Shown here piece after piece: positions 1 to 7,918 of a DNA stretch of 64,000 nt. The notes below the pieces were generated by a model, which made no database searches, was not told where the DNA came from, and saw only the letters and a program-made list of their open reading frames with translations. The position numbers and the translations under genes are program-made. The stretch is taken from positions 62,001 through 126,000 of the forward strand of contig QOZS01000006.1 in the NCBI GenBank assembly GCA_003576705.1, given 5' to 3'. The stretch's first letter is position 1. Every line of letters begins with the position of its first letter. Origin of the DNA: Desertibaculum subflavum. Its GTDB lineage: Bacteria > Pseudomonadota > Alphaproteobacteria > Ferrovibrionales > Ferrovibrionaceae.

Positions 1-9
1 TATCTCGAC

Positions 10-816
10 ATGCTGGCGAGCCTGCGCGACCGCGCCATCGCGGCCAAGCGGATCGCCACCGCCGTCTCGGCCGAGCGCGCGTTGGGCCGGGCGCTGCTGG
101 CAGGGGAACAGATGCGCCGCGAGCCGGCGGAGCCGCCTGAGGACGAGGCGCCCCTCGGCGCGCCCGAGGCGGCCAACCTCGTGCTGGTCTCCAAGGTCAA
201 TGCCGACCGGGCGCTGGCCCCGGCCGCCCGCCATGCCCTGATCGAGGTGATGCTCGACCGCGCCAACGACCCGGTCGACTTCCCCGAGGACGACCGCGAC
301 AAGAGCTGGGCCTTCCGCATATCCCGCCGCCACGGCATCACGGTGCGCGGCGCCCGCAAGGCGCTGGCCGAGCTGGAAGACCTCCGCCTGATCGCCCAGG
401 CCAACGGCGATGTCTGCGTCTACGAGAGCCGGATCGAGGAACGGATGCGCCGCGGCACCGATGCGCCGTCCCGGCTCCCCCTATGTGAAGGCCTCGATCC
501 GCTGCAGGCGCACCGCCACCGGCTGGAGCGGCTCCGCGACCTCGCGCTGGAACAGGGCCTCGTCTCCACCGCGCTTTCCGCCCACAAGGCCATCGGCCGC
601 GTGCTCGGCTTTGGCGGCGCGAAGCGGAACGCGCGCGCCGCGCCAGAGCCGAAGCCGGCACCACGGCCCACCGCGCCGCCCGCGGTGCATCCGCAGTTCC
701 TCCCGGTGATCCGCAACATCCTCGACATCGACCCCGGCGCCGGCCGCGTCATGCTCGACGTGCTCAAGCAGATCCGCGCCGAGGAAACGGCATTGCTCGT
801 GTCCGCCGCGGAGTGA
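10..816 (+). CDS. Hypothetical protein with internal repeat, possibly 5'-truncated by the window edge
   Basis: I do not recognise this 268-residue protein as a named family. The frame is open to the left edge, so the true start may lie outside the window; the ATG at 10 is the first visible one. Two segments resemble each other: residues 3-31 (LRDRAIAAKRIATAVSAERA...GRAL) and about 173-201 (LRDLALEQGLVSTALSAHKA...GRVLGF). Each looks like a two-helix unit, and this pattern resembles the repeated N-terminal segment of some phage terminase small-subunit-like proteins (weak, by eye). A basic stretch at about 103-130 could be winged-helix-like. The region around residues 210-230 is rich in Ala and Pro. 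No other phage gene is near, so a phage origin is not supported by context. Confidence 0.7.
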   Translation: MLASLRDRAIAAKRIATAVSAERALGRALLAGEQMRREPAEPPEDEAPLGAPEAANLVLVSKVNADRALAPAARHALIEVMLDRANDPVDFPEDDRDKSWAFRISRRHGITVRGARKALAELEDLRLIAQANGDVCVYESRIEERMRRGTDAPSRLPLCEGLDPLQAHRHRLERLRDLALEQGLVSTALSAHKAIGRVLGFGGAKRNARAAPEPKPAPRPTAPPAVHPQFLPVIRNILDIDPGAGRVMLDVLKQIRAEETALLVSAAE

Positions 817-850
817 AGGGTTCCCCGGCCGTCTGGCGAAGAATCTTTTC

Positions 851-957
851 AACACGGAGGGCGCGGAGGACACGGAGGCACACGGAGAAAGGAAAGCCTG
901 CCTGCGGCAAAGCAGATGCCTCCGCGTGCCTCCGTGCTCCCCGTGTCCTCCGTGGTG
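851..957. repeat. Long imperfect inverted repeat built from CACGGAGG units
   Basis: The left arm at about 851-888 contains serial copies of (A/G)CACGGAGG-like 9-mers. The right arm at about 917-957 contains their reverse complement (CCTCCGTG units). The roughly 28-nt loop between them is different sequence. The arms are about 38-40 nt and imperfect, so a long hairpin is possible. It lies between the stop of the first gene and the 3' end of the SDR-like gene. I see no transposase or target duplication. Similar CACGGAGG palindromes recur between genes in many bacterial genomes and behave like REP-type elements. No second copy was noticed in this window. Confidence 0.75.
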
Positions 958-1066
958 AAAAAGGCGCGCTCCGGCGCACCTACACGAAGGTCAGCATCGC
1001 TGTGGATTGCGGCCTACGCCGCTTTCTCCGGCTTCCGGCGCAGCACCGGCGCCTGGGCCGCCGCCG

Positions 1067-1852
1067 TCACCACACCGGCGACAGCCCGCCATCCACGTTG
1101 ATCGCCGTGCCGGTGATGTAGGAGCCGGCATCGGAGCAGAGGAAGCAGGCCATGTTGGCGAATTCCTGCGCCTGGCCCATGCGGCCGATCGGGATGCGCC
1201 GGTCCTTGGCGAAGGCGTCGAGCCACTGCTCGTAGGTCTGGTTGTTGCCGGTCTTCGAATGGCGGCGCACCCACTGGTCGCTCTCGATCAGCCCGACCAG
1301 CAGCGCGTTGACCAGCACGTTGTGGGCTGCGCCCTCGTTCGACAGCGCCTTCATCAGCGCCATGCCGGCGGCGCGGCTCACGCTGGTCGGGGTGGAGGAG
1401 GCGCCCGGCGCCTTGGCCGCGGTGGCCAGCACGTTGATCACCCGGCCCCAGCGACGGCTCTTCATGTCGGGGAAGGCGGCCCGGGTGAAGCGGACCGCGG
1501 CATAGAGCTTGAGCGCGATGTCCTCCTCCCACATCTGGTCGGTCACCTGCTCGAACGGCATCGCCGCCGACTGGCCGGCGTTGTTGACCAGGATGTCGAC
1601 CTTGCCGAGCTCCTTCACCGCGGCGGCATAGGTGGCGCTCACCTGGTCGGCGCGGGTGACGTCGCAAGGATAGGCGCGGGCCTTGCCGCCCACCGCCTTG
1701 ATCGCCTCGGCGACCTGGTTCAGCGGATCGGCGCGGCGCGCCACCAGCGCGACGCTGGCGCCGGAGCGCGCGAAGGTCTCCGCCATCGCCTTGCCGAGCC
1801 CGGTGCTCGCGCCGGTGATCAGGGCCACCCGGCCATCCATGCGGCATTCCAT
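1067..1852 (-). CDS. SDR-fold oxidoreductase-like protein with degenerate catalytic residues
   Basis: This 261-residue protein has a short-chain dehydrogenase Rossmann fold: cofactor loop TGASTGLG at residues 13-20, a D64-V pair after the third strand, NNAG at 90-93, and a C-terminal ITGTAINVDGG segment typical of 3-oxoacyl-ACP-reductase-like SDRs. The usual Ser/Tyr/Lys active site is not conserved. The YxxxK position reads T156-S-V-S-R160, and the preceding Ser position reads L-A-T. NAD(P) binding is therefore likely, but the normal SDR proton relay is missing, and the reaction cannot be named. The start M-E-C-R-M-D-G is the first Met; M5 is an alternative. The gene ends 22 nt before the methyltransferase stop region on the same strand and may be cotranscribed with it. 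Confidence 0.85.
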   Translation of the reverse strand: MECRMDGRVALITGASTGLGKAMAETFARSGASVALVARRADPLNQVAEAIKAVGGKARAYPCDVTRADQVSATYAAAVKELGKVDILVNNAGQSAAMPFEQVTDQMWEEDIALKLYAAVRFTRAAFPDMKSRRWGRVINVLATAAKAPGASSTPTSVSRAAGMALMKALSNEGAAHNVLVNALLVGLIESDQWVRRHSKTGNNQTYEQWLDAFAKDRRIPIGRMGQAQEFANMACFLCSDAGSYITGTAINVDGGLSPVW

Positions 1853-1873
1853 GTCGTTCCCTCCCTCTGGTCG

Positions 1874-3394
1874 TCAATCCTCGTCCGCTGCGTCGCCTTC
1901 CGCCGCGCGCACGCGCTCCAGCACGGCGATGAAGAAGCCGCCGGTGCCATGGCGCGCCGGCGTCAGGGTCAGCATGTCACCTTCGGCCGGGCAGGGCGCC
2001 TTCAGCGTGGCGGCCCAGATTTCGCCGATCGGCAGCACGCGGAAATCCGGGTGCCGCGCCAGGAAGGCGGCGACCTGGTCCTCGTTCTCCTCAGCCAGCA
2101 GCGAGCAGGTGACGTAGACGAGGCGACCGCCGGCCGCGACCAGCGCCGCTGCCTGGTCCAGGATCTTCGCCTGCTTCGCCACCAGTTCCGGTACGTCCTC
2201 CGGCTTCAGGCGCCAGCGCGCATCGGGCACCCGGCGCCAGGCGCCGATGCCGGTGCAGGGCGCATCGACCAGCACGCGGTCGGCGCGGCCGCGCTGACGC
2301 TTGAACCACTTGCGGTCGGTGGTCTCGCGCGTCTCCACATTGGCGCCGGCGCGGCGGAAGCGCTGGCGCGCGCGCTCCAGCCGCTTGGCCGAGACATCGC
2401 CCGCGATCAGCCTTCCGCGGCCCTGCATCGCGCCGGCCAGCACCAGCGTCTTGCCGCCGGCGCCGGCGCAGTAATCGACCACGTACATGCCGGGCCGGGC
2501 CTCGACCAGCAGCGCCGCGATCTGCGAGCCCTCGTCCTGCGGCTCGACCAGGCCTTCCATCAGCGCCTGGCATTTGCCGAGATCGATGCCGTGATCGAGC
2601 CGGAGGCCGAGCGGCGAGAGCGGCGCCGGCAGCGCCTTCAGCCCCTCGCGCGCCAGCGCCTTGCGGGCGCCGTCGCGGTCGGTCTTCAGGCGGTTGGCGC
2701 GCAGGTCGAGCGGCGCGTCCTCGGCCAGCGCCGCCATCTCGATGCCGAAGCGGTCGCCGAACGCGGCGCGCAGCCGGGGCTCGAGCCAGTCCGGAACGCC
2801 GTAGCGCACGGCCGGCGGCACCGCGAGGTCGAGCGGCTGCTTGCCCTGCAGCGCTTCGATCAAAGCCTGCTCGCGGCCGCCGGGCGGCGCGGCGGTGTCC
2901 GGGCGGCCGGTGAAGACGCGGGCGATGGCGCCGGGCGTGCGGCTCTCGAACAGCACGAGATGGGCGAGCACCCGCGCCCTGGGCGTCGGCGGCAGGCCGA
3001 GGCGGGTGCCTTCGATCCACCAGTCGAGCAGCGCACGGCGGCGCAGGATGGCGCTGGTGAGTTCCAGCACGGCGCCGCGCGACGGGCCTGCCAGGTCCGG
3101 ATGCGCGCGCAGATAGCCGGCGGTCACTGCATCCGCCGCGCGGGCATCGGCATCGATGGCCGTGCCGAGCGCGATGGCATGGGCGATCTCGCGCGCGCGG
3201 ATCGCCAGCCGCTCGTTCGGCACCGGCCGCGCCGGCGGCTTGTGCGTTGGCGGCTTGCCCGGCAGTACTTTCCCTGGCGCTGCTTTGCCCTGATGCGCTT
3301 TGCCCGGCTGTGCGTCGCGCTGACCTGGCGGTTGCGCGCGCGGACCGTCGCGGCGCTGCGGCGCCGGCCGCTTATGAGGCGCGGAGTGTCGCAT
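1874..3394 (-). CDS. RsmB/NOP-family rRNA (cytosine-5) methyltransferase
   Basis: It is predicted to transfer a methyl group from SAM to C5 of a cytosine in rRNA. The SAM loop DYCAGAGGKT is at residues 307-316. The two catalytic cysteines of the m5C family are visible: C380 in DAPCTG (motif IV) and C430 in VTCSL (motif VI). Residues 60-170 form a helical N-terminal region that may be a diverged NusB-like domain. Residues 1-55 are a basic, proline-rich tail with serial G-K-x-P/A units (GKAHQGKAAPGK...), which is unusual and could be tail sequence or a mis-set start. The ATG directly follows the TGA of the upstream hydratase gene with no gap, so the two are probably translationally coupled. Assignment to RsmB proper rather than another NOP paralogue is uncertain. 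Confidence 0.9.
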   Translation of the reverse strand: MRHSAPHKRPAPQRRDGPRAQPPGQRDAQPGKAHQGKAAPGKVLPGKPPTHKPPARPVPNERLAIRAREIAHAIALGTAIDADARAADAVTAGYLRAHPDLAGPSRGAVLELTSAILRRRALLDWWIEGTRLGLPPTPRARVLAHLVLFESRTPGAIARVFTGRPDTAAPPGGREQALIEALQGKQPLDLAVPPAVRYGVPDWLEPRLRAAFGDRFGIEMAALAEDAPLDLRANRLKTDRDGARKALAREGLKALPAPLSPLGLRLDHGIDLGKCQALMEGLVEPQDEGSQIAALLVEARPGMYVVDYCAGAGGKTLVLAGAMQGRGRLIAGDVSAKRLERARQRFRRAGANVETRETTDRKWFKRQRGRADRVLVDAPCTGIGAWRRVPDARWRLKPEDVPELVAKQAKILDQAAALVAAGGRLVYVTCSLLAEENEDQVAAFLARHPDFRVLPIGEIWAATLKAPCPAEGDMLTLTPARHGTGGFFIAVLERVRAAEGDAADED

Positions 3395-4207
3395 TCAGTC
3401 GAACCTGACGGTCGCGCGGCCCAGGCCTTCGATCTCGGCTTCCACCGGCTCGCCGCGCGCCGGGAACTGGGTCGCGACCAGGCTGCCGGTCATCACGATG
3501 TCGCCGGCGCGCAGCGGATCGCCGAGCCGCGCGCGCAGATCGGCCAGCCAGGCGAGTGCCGCGAAGGGATGGCCGCCCATCACGTCGCCGCCCTTGCCCT
3601 CGCCGGCGAGCCGGGGGCCGAGCATCATGCGGCCGGTCGCCTTGGGCAGGTCGAGGCGGCGCCACTCGCTCACCGCGGGGCCCAGCACCACGCCGCGGTT
3701 CAGCGCGTTGTCGGCGATCAGGGTGATGGCGTCGAGGCCGCCGGCCTTGTAGTCGACGCCGCGGTCGTCGACCAGCTCGATGCCGATCATGCAGGCGGCG
3801 ACGGCCTCCGCGACGCTCGCCTGGTCATAGGGCCGGTCGCGCGCCGGCAGGTCGGCGCCGAGGCGCACCGCCACCTCGCATTCGACGCAGGGATGCACGA
3901 AGTCGTCGAAGCGCAGGCGCGCGTCGCGATGATGGATGGTGGTGACGAAGATGCCGCCGCCGACCGGCTCGTGATAGCCGACCAGCTGCTGCATCACCGG
4001 CGTGGTCAGCGCGATCTTGCCGCCGGCCAGCCGGCCGAAGCGCGGCACCAGCAGGCGCTGATAGGCCAGCTGCACCGCATAGGCGAAGCTGGCGTCGTCC
4101 TGCCGCAGCTCGGGCGGCAGCGGCTGGAACTTTGCCCGGCGCTGATCGATCAGCCAGCGCGCGGCGCGCTCGGCCAGCTCGGCGTCAGGGGAGGTGAGTG
4201 ATGCCAT
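3395..4207 (-). CDS. 2-keto-4-pentenoate hydratase / fumarylacetoacetate-hydrolase-superfamily protein
   Basis: This 270-residue protein fits the MhpD/DmpE hydratase family, which hydrates 2-hydroxypent-2,4-dienoates in meta-cleavage pathways. Family landmarks are GGKIALTTP near residue 62 (the GxKIG segment), the acidic metal-ligand pair E109-x-E111 followed by E144 in GIELVDDR, and a C-terminal MTGSL motif. No other aromatic-degradation gene is adjacent, so its substrate here is open; it may serve a general beta-ketoacid or enol hydration role. It sits between phoH upstream (8 nt gap) and the rRNA methyltransferase (directly abutting), all on the minus strand. Confidence 0.88.
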   Translation of the reverse strand: MASLTSPDAELAERAARWLIDQRRAKFQPLPPELRQDDASFAYAVQLAYQRLLVPRFGRLAGGKIALTTPVMQQLVGYHEPVGGGIFVTTIHHRDARLRFDDFVHPCVECEVAVRLGADLPARDRPYDQASVAEAVAACMIGIELVDDRGVDYKAGGLDAITLIADNALNRGVVLGPAVSEWRRLDLPKATGRMMLGPRLAGEGKGGDVMGGHPFAALAWLADLRARLGDPLRAGDIVMTGSLVATQFPARGEPVEAEIEGLGRATVRFD

Positions 4208-4215
4208 GCCTCCAT

Positions 4216-4953
4216 TTACAGCACGCCGAGCATGCTGGCGACCAGCGGGTGGCGCACCACATCGGCCTCGCCGAGCCGGACCACGGCGACGTCGCTCAGG
4301 GGCTCGAGCCTGCCGGCGATGTCCTTCAGGCCGGACAGCCCGTCGAGCAGGTCGGTCTGGTCGGGATCGCCGGTCAGCACCATGCGCGAGTTCCAGCCGA
4401 GCCGGGTCAGCAGCATCTTGATCTGGCCATAGGTGCAGTTCTGCGCCTCGTCGATCACGATGAAGGCATTGTTGAGCGTGCGGCCGCGCATATAGCCGAC
4501 CGGCGCCACCTCGATCTGGCCTTCGGCGAGCAGGGCGCGCACTCGCTTGTTGCCGAGCCGGTCGCCGAGCGCGTCGTAGAGCGGCCGCAGATAGGGCGCG
4601 AGCTTCTCATGCAGGTCGCCGGGCAGGAAGCCGAGCGCCTCGCCCGCCTCGACCGCCGGCCGCGACAGCACGATGCGGCCGACGCGGCCTTCCTCGAAGG
4701 CCTCGACCGCGGCGGCGATGGCGAGATAGGTCTTACCGGTGCCGGCCGGGCCCAGCGCCACGGTCAGTGTGTAGTCGCCGATCGCCTCCATCAGGCGGCG
4801 CTGGTTGTCGCTCTGCGGCTTGACCCGCCGGGTGTAGTGGTGCTCGCGGTCCTCCGGCCGTTCGATCGGGTGCCAGCCGGTCCGATCCGGAAAGATCGGC
4901 TGGACCTTGCCGCCGTAATTCAGGGCTGCCGTGGCTCGGGACCGTTTCGCCAT
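4216..4953 (-). CDS. PhoH-family ATPase
   Basis: This is a single-domain PhoH protein of 245 residues with Walker A GPAGTGKT at 68-75 and Walker B FIVIDEAQN at 164-172. A GDPDQTD motif at about 195-201 is typical of PhoH and related helicase cores. The family binds ATP and is linked to RNA metabolism and stress. The open frame continues 72 codons further upstream, but the start at 4953 is chosen because it has a good ribosome site (GAGGAA, about 8 nt upstream) and begins at the family's usual basic N-terminus (MAKRSRATAA). The upstream extension is low-complexity and implausible. The KH domain found in some PhoH-like proteins is absent. Confidence 0.93.
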   Translation of the reverse strand: MAKRSRATAALNYGGKVQPIFPDRTGWHPIERPEDREHHYTRRVKPQSDNQRRLMEAIGDYTLTVALGPAGTGKTYLAIAAAVEAFEEGRVGRIVLSRPAVEAGEALGFLPGDLHEKLAPYLRPLYDALGDRLGNKRVRALLAEGQIEVAPVGYMRGRTLNNAFIVIDEAQNCTYGQIKMLLTRLGWNSRMVLTGDPDQTDLLDGLSGLKDIAGRLEPLSDVAVVRLGEADVVRHPLVASMLGVL

Positions 4954-5299
4954 ACGGGCTGTTCCTCGCTGTTGCTGGACCAAAGACGCGCATTGCACCG
5001 GGCGTGTGCCAGGGGTGACGGGTTCAGGGAACGTTGCAGAGGAGCGTGGCCGCGGCGATGCCGGGCGGCAGAGGAACGGGCGAGCGTCGTACGCGACAAC
5101 AAGAGCCCCGATATGTCCTCGAGCGAATCGATAGCTCCGAGAATAGTCCCGGCCGAGTCGCGCCGCCACCCGGTTTTGTGGGTGTCACGAAGGATTCATA
5201 CCGCATCTGGACGGGCGCCGTGCGGCAGCGCCGAAGTCGCGGTGATCGCGGTCACAGCCCGTCAACCAGCGGCCTGCCATCCTCAGGCTGGGAAGGATC
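4954..5299. other. Intergenic region, divergent promoter space
   Basis: About 350 bases lie between the start of phoH (minus) and a small plus-strand frame. I see no convincing gene, RNA, Pho box, terminator or repeat in it. It presumably holds the phoH promoter and perhaps the promoter of the small downstream frame, but no clear -35/-10 pair stood out. Confidence 0.5.
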
Positions 5300-5311
5300 G
5301 TGGTTGTTGCG

Positions 5312-5491
5312 ATGAGCGGTGGCGTCCGCGTCGACTATTCCGATTACCGCCGTCTGATGCAGACGGCGCGCGAGCGGCTCGAGCGCTGGCTCGAGGATCC
5401 GCAGGCGCCGCCGGATTTTGCCGAAGCGCTGGCGCAGGTGAAGGCCTGCCTCGAGGCGACGGCGGGCGATGACGAGGCTACTTCTCGGTGA
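5312..5491 (+). CDS. Small hypothetical protein
   Basis: This 59-residue acidic, helical frame begins MSGGVRVDYSDYRR. It may form an amphipathic helix (LMQTARERLERWLED). A GTG at 5300 in the same frame is an alternative start; a GGAAGGA ribosome-site-like stretch at 5291-5297 fits the ATG slightly better by spacing. Its last 14 nt overlap the 3' end of the convergent adenylyl cyclase gene. No family was recognised. The frame could be spurious, but the composition is ordinary for a protein and the upstream ribosome site supports it. Confidence 0.45.
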   Translation: MSGGVRVDYSDYRRLMQTARERLERWLEDPQAPPDFAEALAQVKACLEATAGDDEATSR

Positions 5492-7841
5492 GCGTCCAGA
5501 CGCCGTCCCAATCGTCGCCGGGCGGCTGTTCGGCATAGTAGACGCAGCGGTCGATATAGACCTTGGACGGGCCGTCCTCGGGATTGGCGGCGAGCGCCGC
5601 CTGAAAGGCTTGCCGCGCCGGCATCCACAAGCGGCTGCGATAGAGCGCAAGCCCTTCCTTGAAGCAGGCGAGCACCGTCTCGCCGTTCGGAAAGCTCTCT
5701 TCGGTGTGGTGGTCCAGCGCCTCGAAGATGGAGCCGGGCCGCTGCCGTCCCTTGACGCGGATCAGGTCGAGCTCGCGGAAGCGGTGCGGCCATTCGACGT
5801 GGTCGATCGTCTCGCCGGCGACCAGGACATGCGTGCCGTAATGCTTGTTGGCGCTTTCCAGCCGGGCGGCGAGGTTCACGCTGTCGCCGATCACGGTGTA
5901 CTCCATGCGCTTCTCCGAGCCGATGGAGCCCGCCAGCACCGGGCCGGTGGCGAGCCCGATGCCGATCTCGATCGCCTCCAGCCCCTTGGCCGCGCGGCGC
6001 TGGTTGAGGCCGCGCAGCGCCGTCATCATGCCGTTGGCGACGCGCAGCGCGTTGTCGGCATCGGAGCCGGAGACGATCGGCGCGCCGAAGGTCGCCATGA
6101 TGGCGTCGCCGATATACTTGTCGAGAATGCCGCCATGGCGGAACACGATCTCGACCATCTCGCCGAAATACTCGTTCAGCATGGTGACGGTCTCGCGCGC
6201 CGTCATGCGCTCGACCAGCGAGGTGAAGCGGCGGATGTCGGAGAACAGCACGGTGGCGAGCTGCGAGCTCCCCTCCATCACCTCGCGGCCGCCTTCCAGG
6301 ATCTTGTCGACCACCTCCTTCGCCATGTAGCGCGACATGGTGCTGCGCACCCGCTTCTCGCGGGTGATGTCCTCGAAGACCAGCATGTAGCCGATGGTCT
6401 GGCCCTTCAGGTCCTTCAGCGGCGCGACGGTCAGGTTGACCGAGGCGGCGGCGCTCTCCGGCAGCTTCAGCTCGGTATCGGCGTGGTAGTCGCTGCCGCC
6501 GGTGCGGCCGACATAGTCGAGGCTGCGCAGGATCCAGGGATTGGTCTCGGCGAACAGGTCGGCCACCGCCATCTGCTCGGCCTGGCCCTCGGCGATGCCG
6601 AGCAGGCGCTCCGCCGCCTCGTTCATCTTCACCACGCGGCGCTCGCGGTCGAGCGTGACCACGCCGTTGGTCAGCGATTTGAGCACGCTCTCGTTGTAGT
6701 TCTTCAGCTCCAGCACATCGGCGAACAGCCGCGCATTGGCGATCGAGATGGCGATCTGCGAGGAGAAGGTGCGGAGCAGGCGGATGTCGTGCTGGGTGAA
6801 CGGGCCGCCGCGCTTGTTCAGCACCTGCAGCACGCCGACCGCACCGCCATAGCGATCGTCGACTGGCAGGCAGAGCAGGTTGCGGGTGCGGAAGCCGGAG
6901 CGCCGGTCGACCTCGGCGTTGAAGCGCGGATCGGCATAGGCATCGGCGATGTTCTGCGGCTTGCCGCTGGTGAAGGCCACCCCGGCGATGCCGGCATCGG
7001 AGGCGATGCGGATCTCGGCCAGCTCGGCGCCGGCGCCGGTCGCGACCTTGGACCAGAGCTCGCGCGTCTCCGGGTCGTACAGGAACAGCGTGGCGCGCTC
7101 GGCGTCGAGCAGGTCGTTGGTCGCCTCGACGATGCGGCCGAGCAGGGTGTCGATCTGCAGGTCGGAGGAGATCGCCTCGCTTATCTCCAAGAGGCGCGCC
7201 TGTTCGGACCGCGCCCGCTCCAGCGTCTCGTAGAGCCGGGCATGTTCCAGTGCGGCGGCAGCCTGGGCCGAGATCGCCTCCAGCAGATTGCGGTCGGCAT
7301 CGCTGAACCGGGTGCCGCGATGATTGAGCGCCTGGGCGACGCCGATCACGCGCGCCGTCGGGTCGCGCATCGGCACGCAGAGGATGTCGCGGGTGCGGAA
7401 GCCGGATTGGCGGTCCACCTCCGGGTTGAACCGCTGATCGGCATAGGCGTCGGGCACGATGACCGCCTCGCCCTTGCGGAACACCGCGCCGGCGATGCCC
7501 GAACCGGCGGGCATGCGGATCTCGGTCACGCCGTCGCCGCTCAGCACGCGCGAGAACAGCTCGTCGGTTTCCGGATCGTGCAGGAACAGGCTCGCCCGCT
7601 CGGCATCCAGCAGCTCGCCGATCAGCCGGATCATGCGCGGCAGCATGCGGTCGAGCGACAGCGTGCCGGAGAGCGTGTTGACCACCTGGGCGAGTTGCGA
7701 CAGCTGGCGGAGCGTCGCCGCCGCCTTCGCGGCCAGCGCCGCGTCGCCGCTGCCGAGGCCGGCGGCGAGTGCCTCCGTCTGCGCCACGTCGAGGCCGCGC
7801 GACAGCGCCAGGTCGATCAGGGCGGCGGGCTCGACGGTCAT
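5478..7841 (-). CDS. GAF-GAF-PAS class III adenylyl cyclase
   Basis: This 787-residue soluble protein is predicted to make cAMP from ATP under control of small-molecule sensors. The order is two GAF domains (about 50-200 and 220-370), a PAS domain (about 380-495), a class III cyclase domain (about 525-700) and a short TPR-like tail (about 715-765). All cyclase residues are present: metal-binding D535 (FSDIRRFT) and D579 (KYIGDAIMA), purine-binding K575 and T649 (EYTVIGD), and transition-state N656 and R660. The Lys/Thr pair marks an adenylyl cyclase of subclass IIIb. No membrane segment is seen. It is transcribed away from the hydrolase gene, with 77 nt between the two starts. Confidence 0.94.
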   Translation of the reverse strand: MTVEPAALIDLALSRGLDVAQTEALAAGLGSGDAALAAKAAATLRQLSQLAQVVNTLSGTLSLDRMLPRMIRLIGELLDAERASLFLHDPETDELFSRVLSGDGVTEIRMPAGSGIAGAVFRKGEAVIVPDAYADQRFNPEVDRQSGFRTRDILCVPMRDPTARVIGVAQALNHRGTRFSDADRNLLEAISAQAAAALEHARLYETLERARSEQARLLEISEAISSDLQIDTLLGRIVEATNDLLDAERATLFLYDPETRELWSKVATGAGAELAEIRIASDAGIAGVAFTSGKPQNIADAYADPRFNAEVDRRSGFRTRNLLCLPVDDRYGGAVGVLQVLNKRGGPFTQHDIRLLRTFSSQIAISIANARLFADVLELKNYNESVLKSLTNGVVTLDRERRVVKMNEAAERLLGIAEGQAEQMAVADLFAETNPWILRSLDYVGRTGGSDYHADTELKLPESAAASVNLTVAPLKDLKGQTIGYMLVFEDITREKRVRSTMSRYMAKEVVDKILEGGREVMEGSSQLATVLFSDIRRFTSLVERMTARETVTMLNEYFGEMVEIVFRHGGILDKYIGDAIMATFGAPIVSGSDADNALRVANGMMTALRGLNQRRAAKGLEAIEIGIGLATGPVLAGSIGSEKRMEYTVIGDSVNLAARLESANKHYGTHVLVAGETIDHVEWPHRFRELDLIRVKGRQRPGSIFEALDHHTEESFPNGETVLACFKEGLALYRSRLWMPARQAFQAALAANPEDGPSKVYIDRCVYYAEQPPGDDWDGVWTLTEK

Positions 7842-7918
7842 TCCATTCCCCGGCGCCGAGTGTATCGTGCGGCGGCCAGCGCGCGATAGCGGCGTCGAGA
7901 CAGCATGCCGATCAGTTG

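Noticed and set aside
1007..4201. Very long plus-strand open frame of about 1064 codons opposite the SDR, methyltransferase and hydratase genes
   Set aside because: It is antisense to three genes with clear motifs; long antisense frames are common in GC-rich DNA. Its His/Arg/Gly/Ala-rich composition matches no protein family.
5469..7889. Plus-strand open frame opposite the GAF-PAS cyclase
   Set aside because: Antisense shadow; composition is typical of mirrored GC-rich coding sequence.
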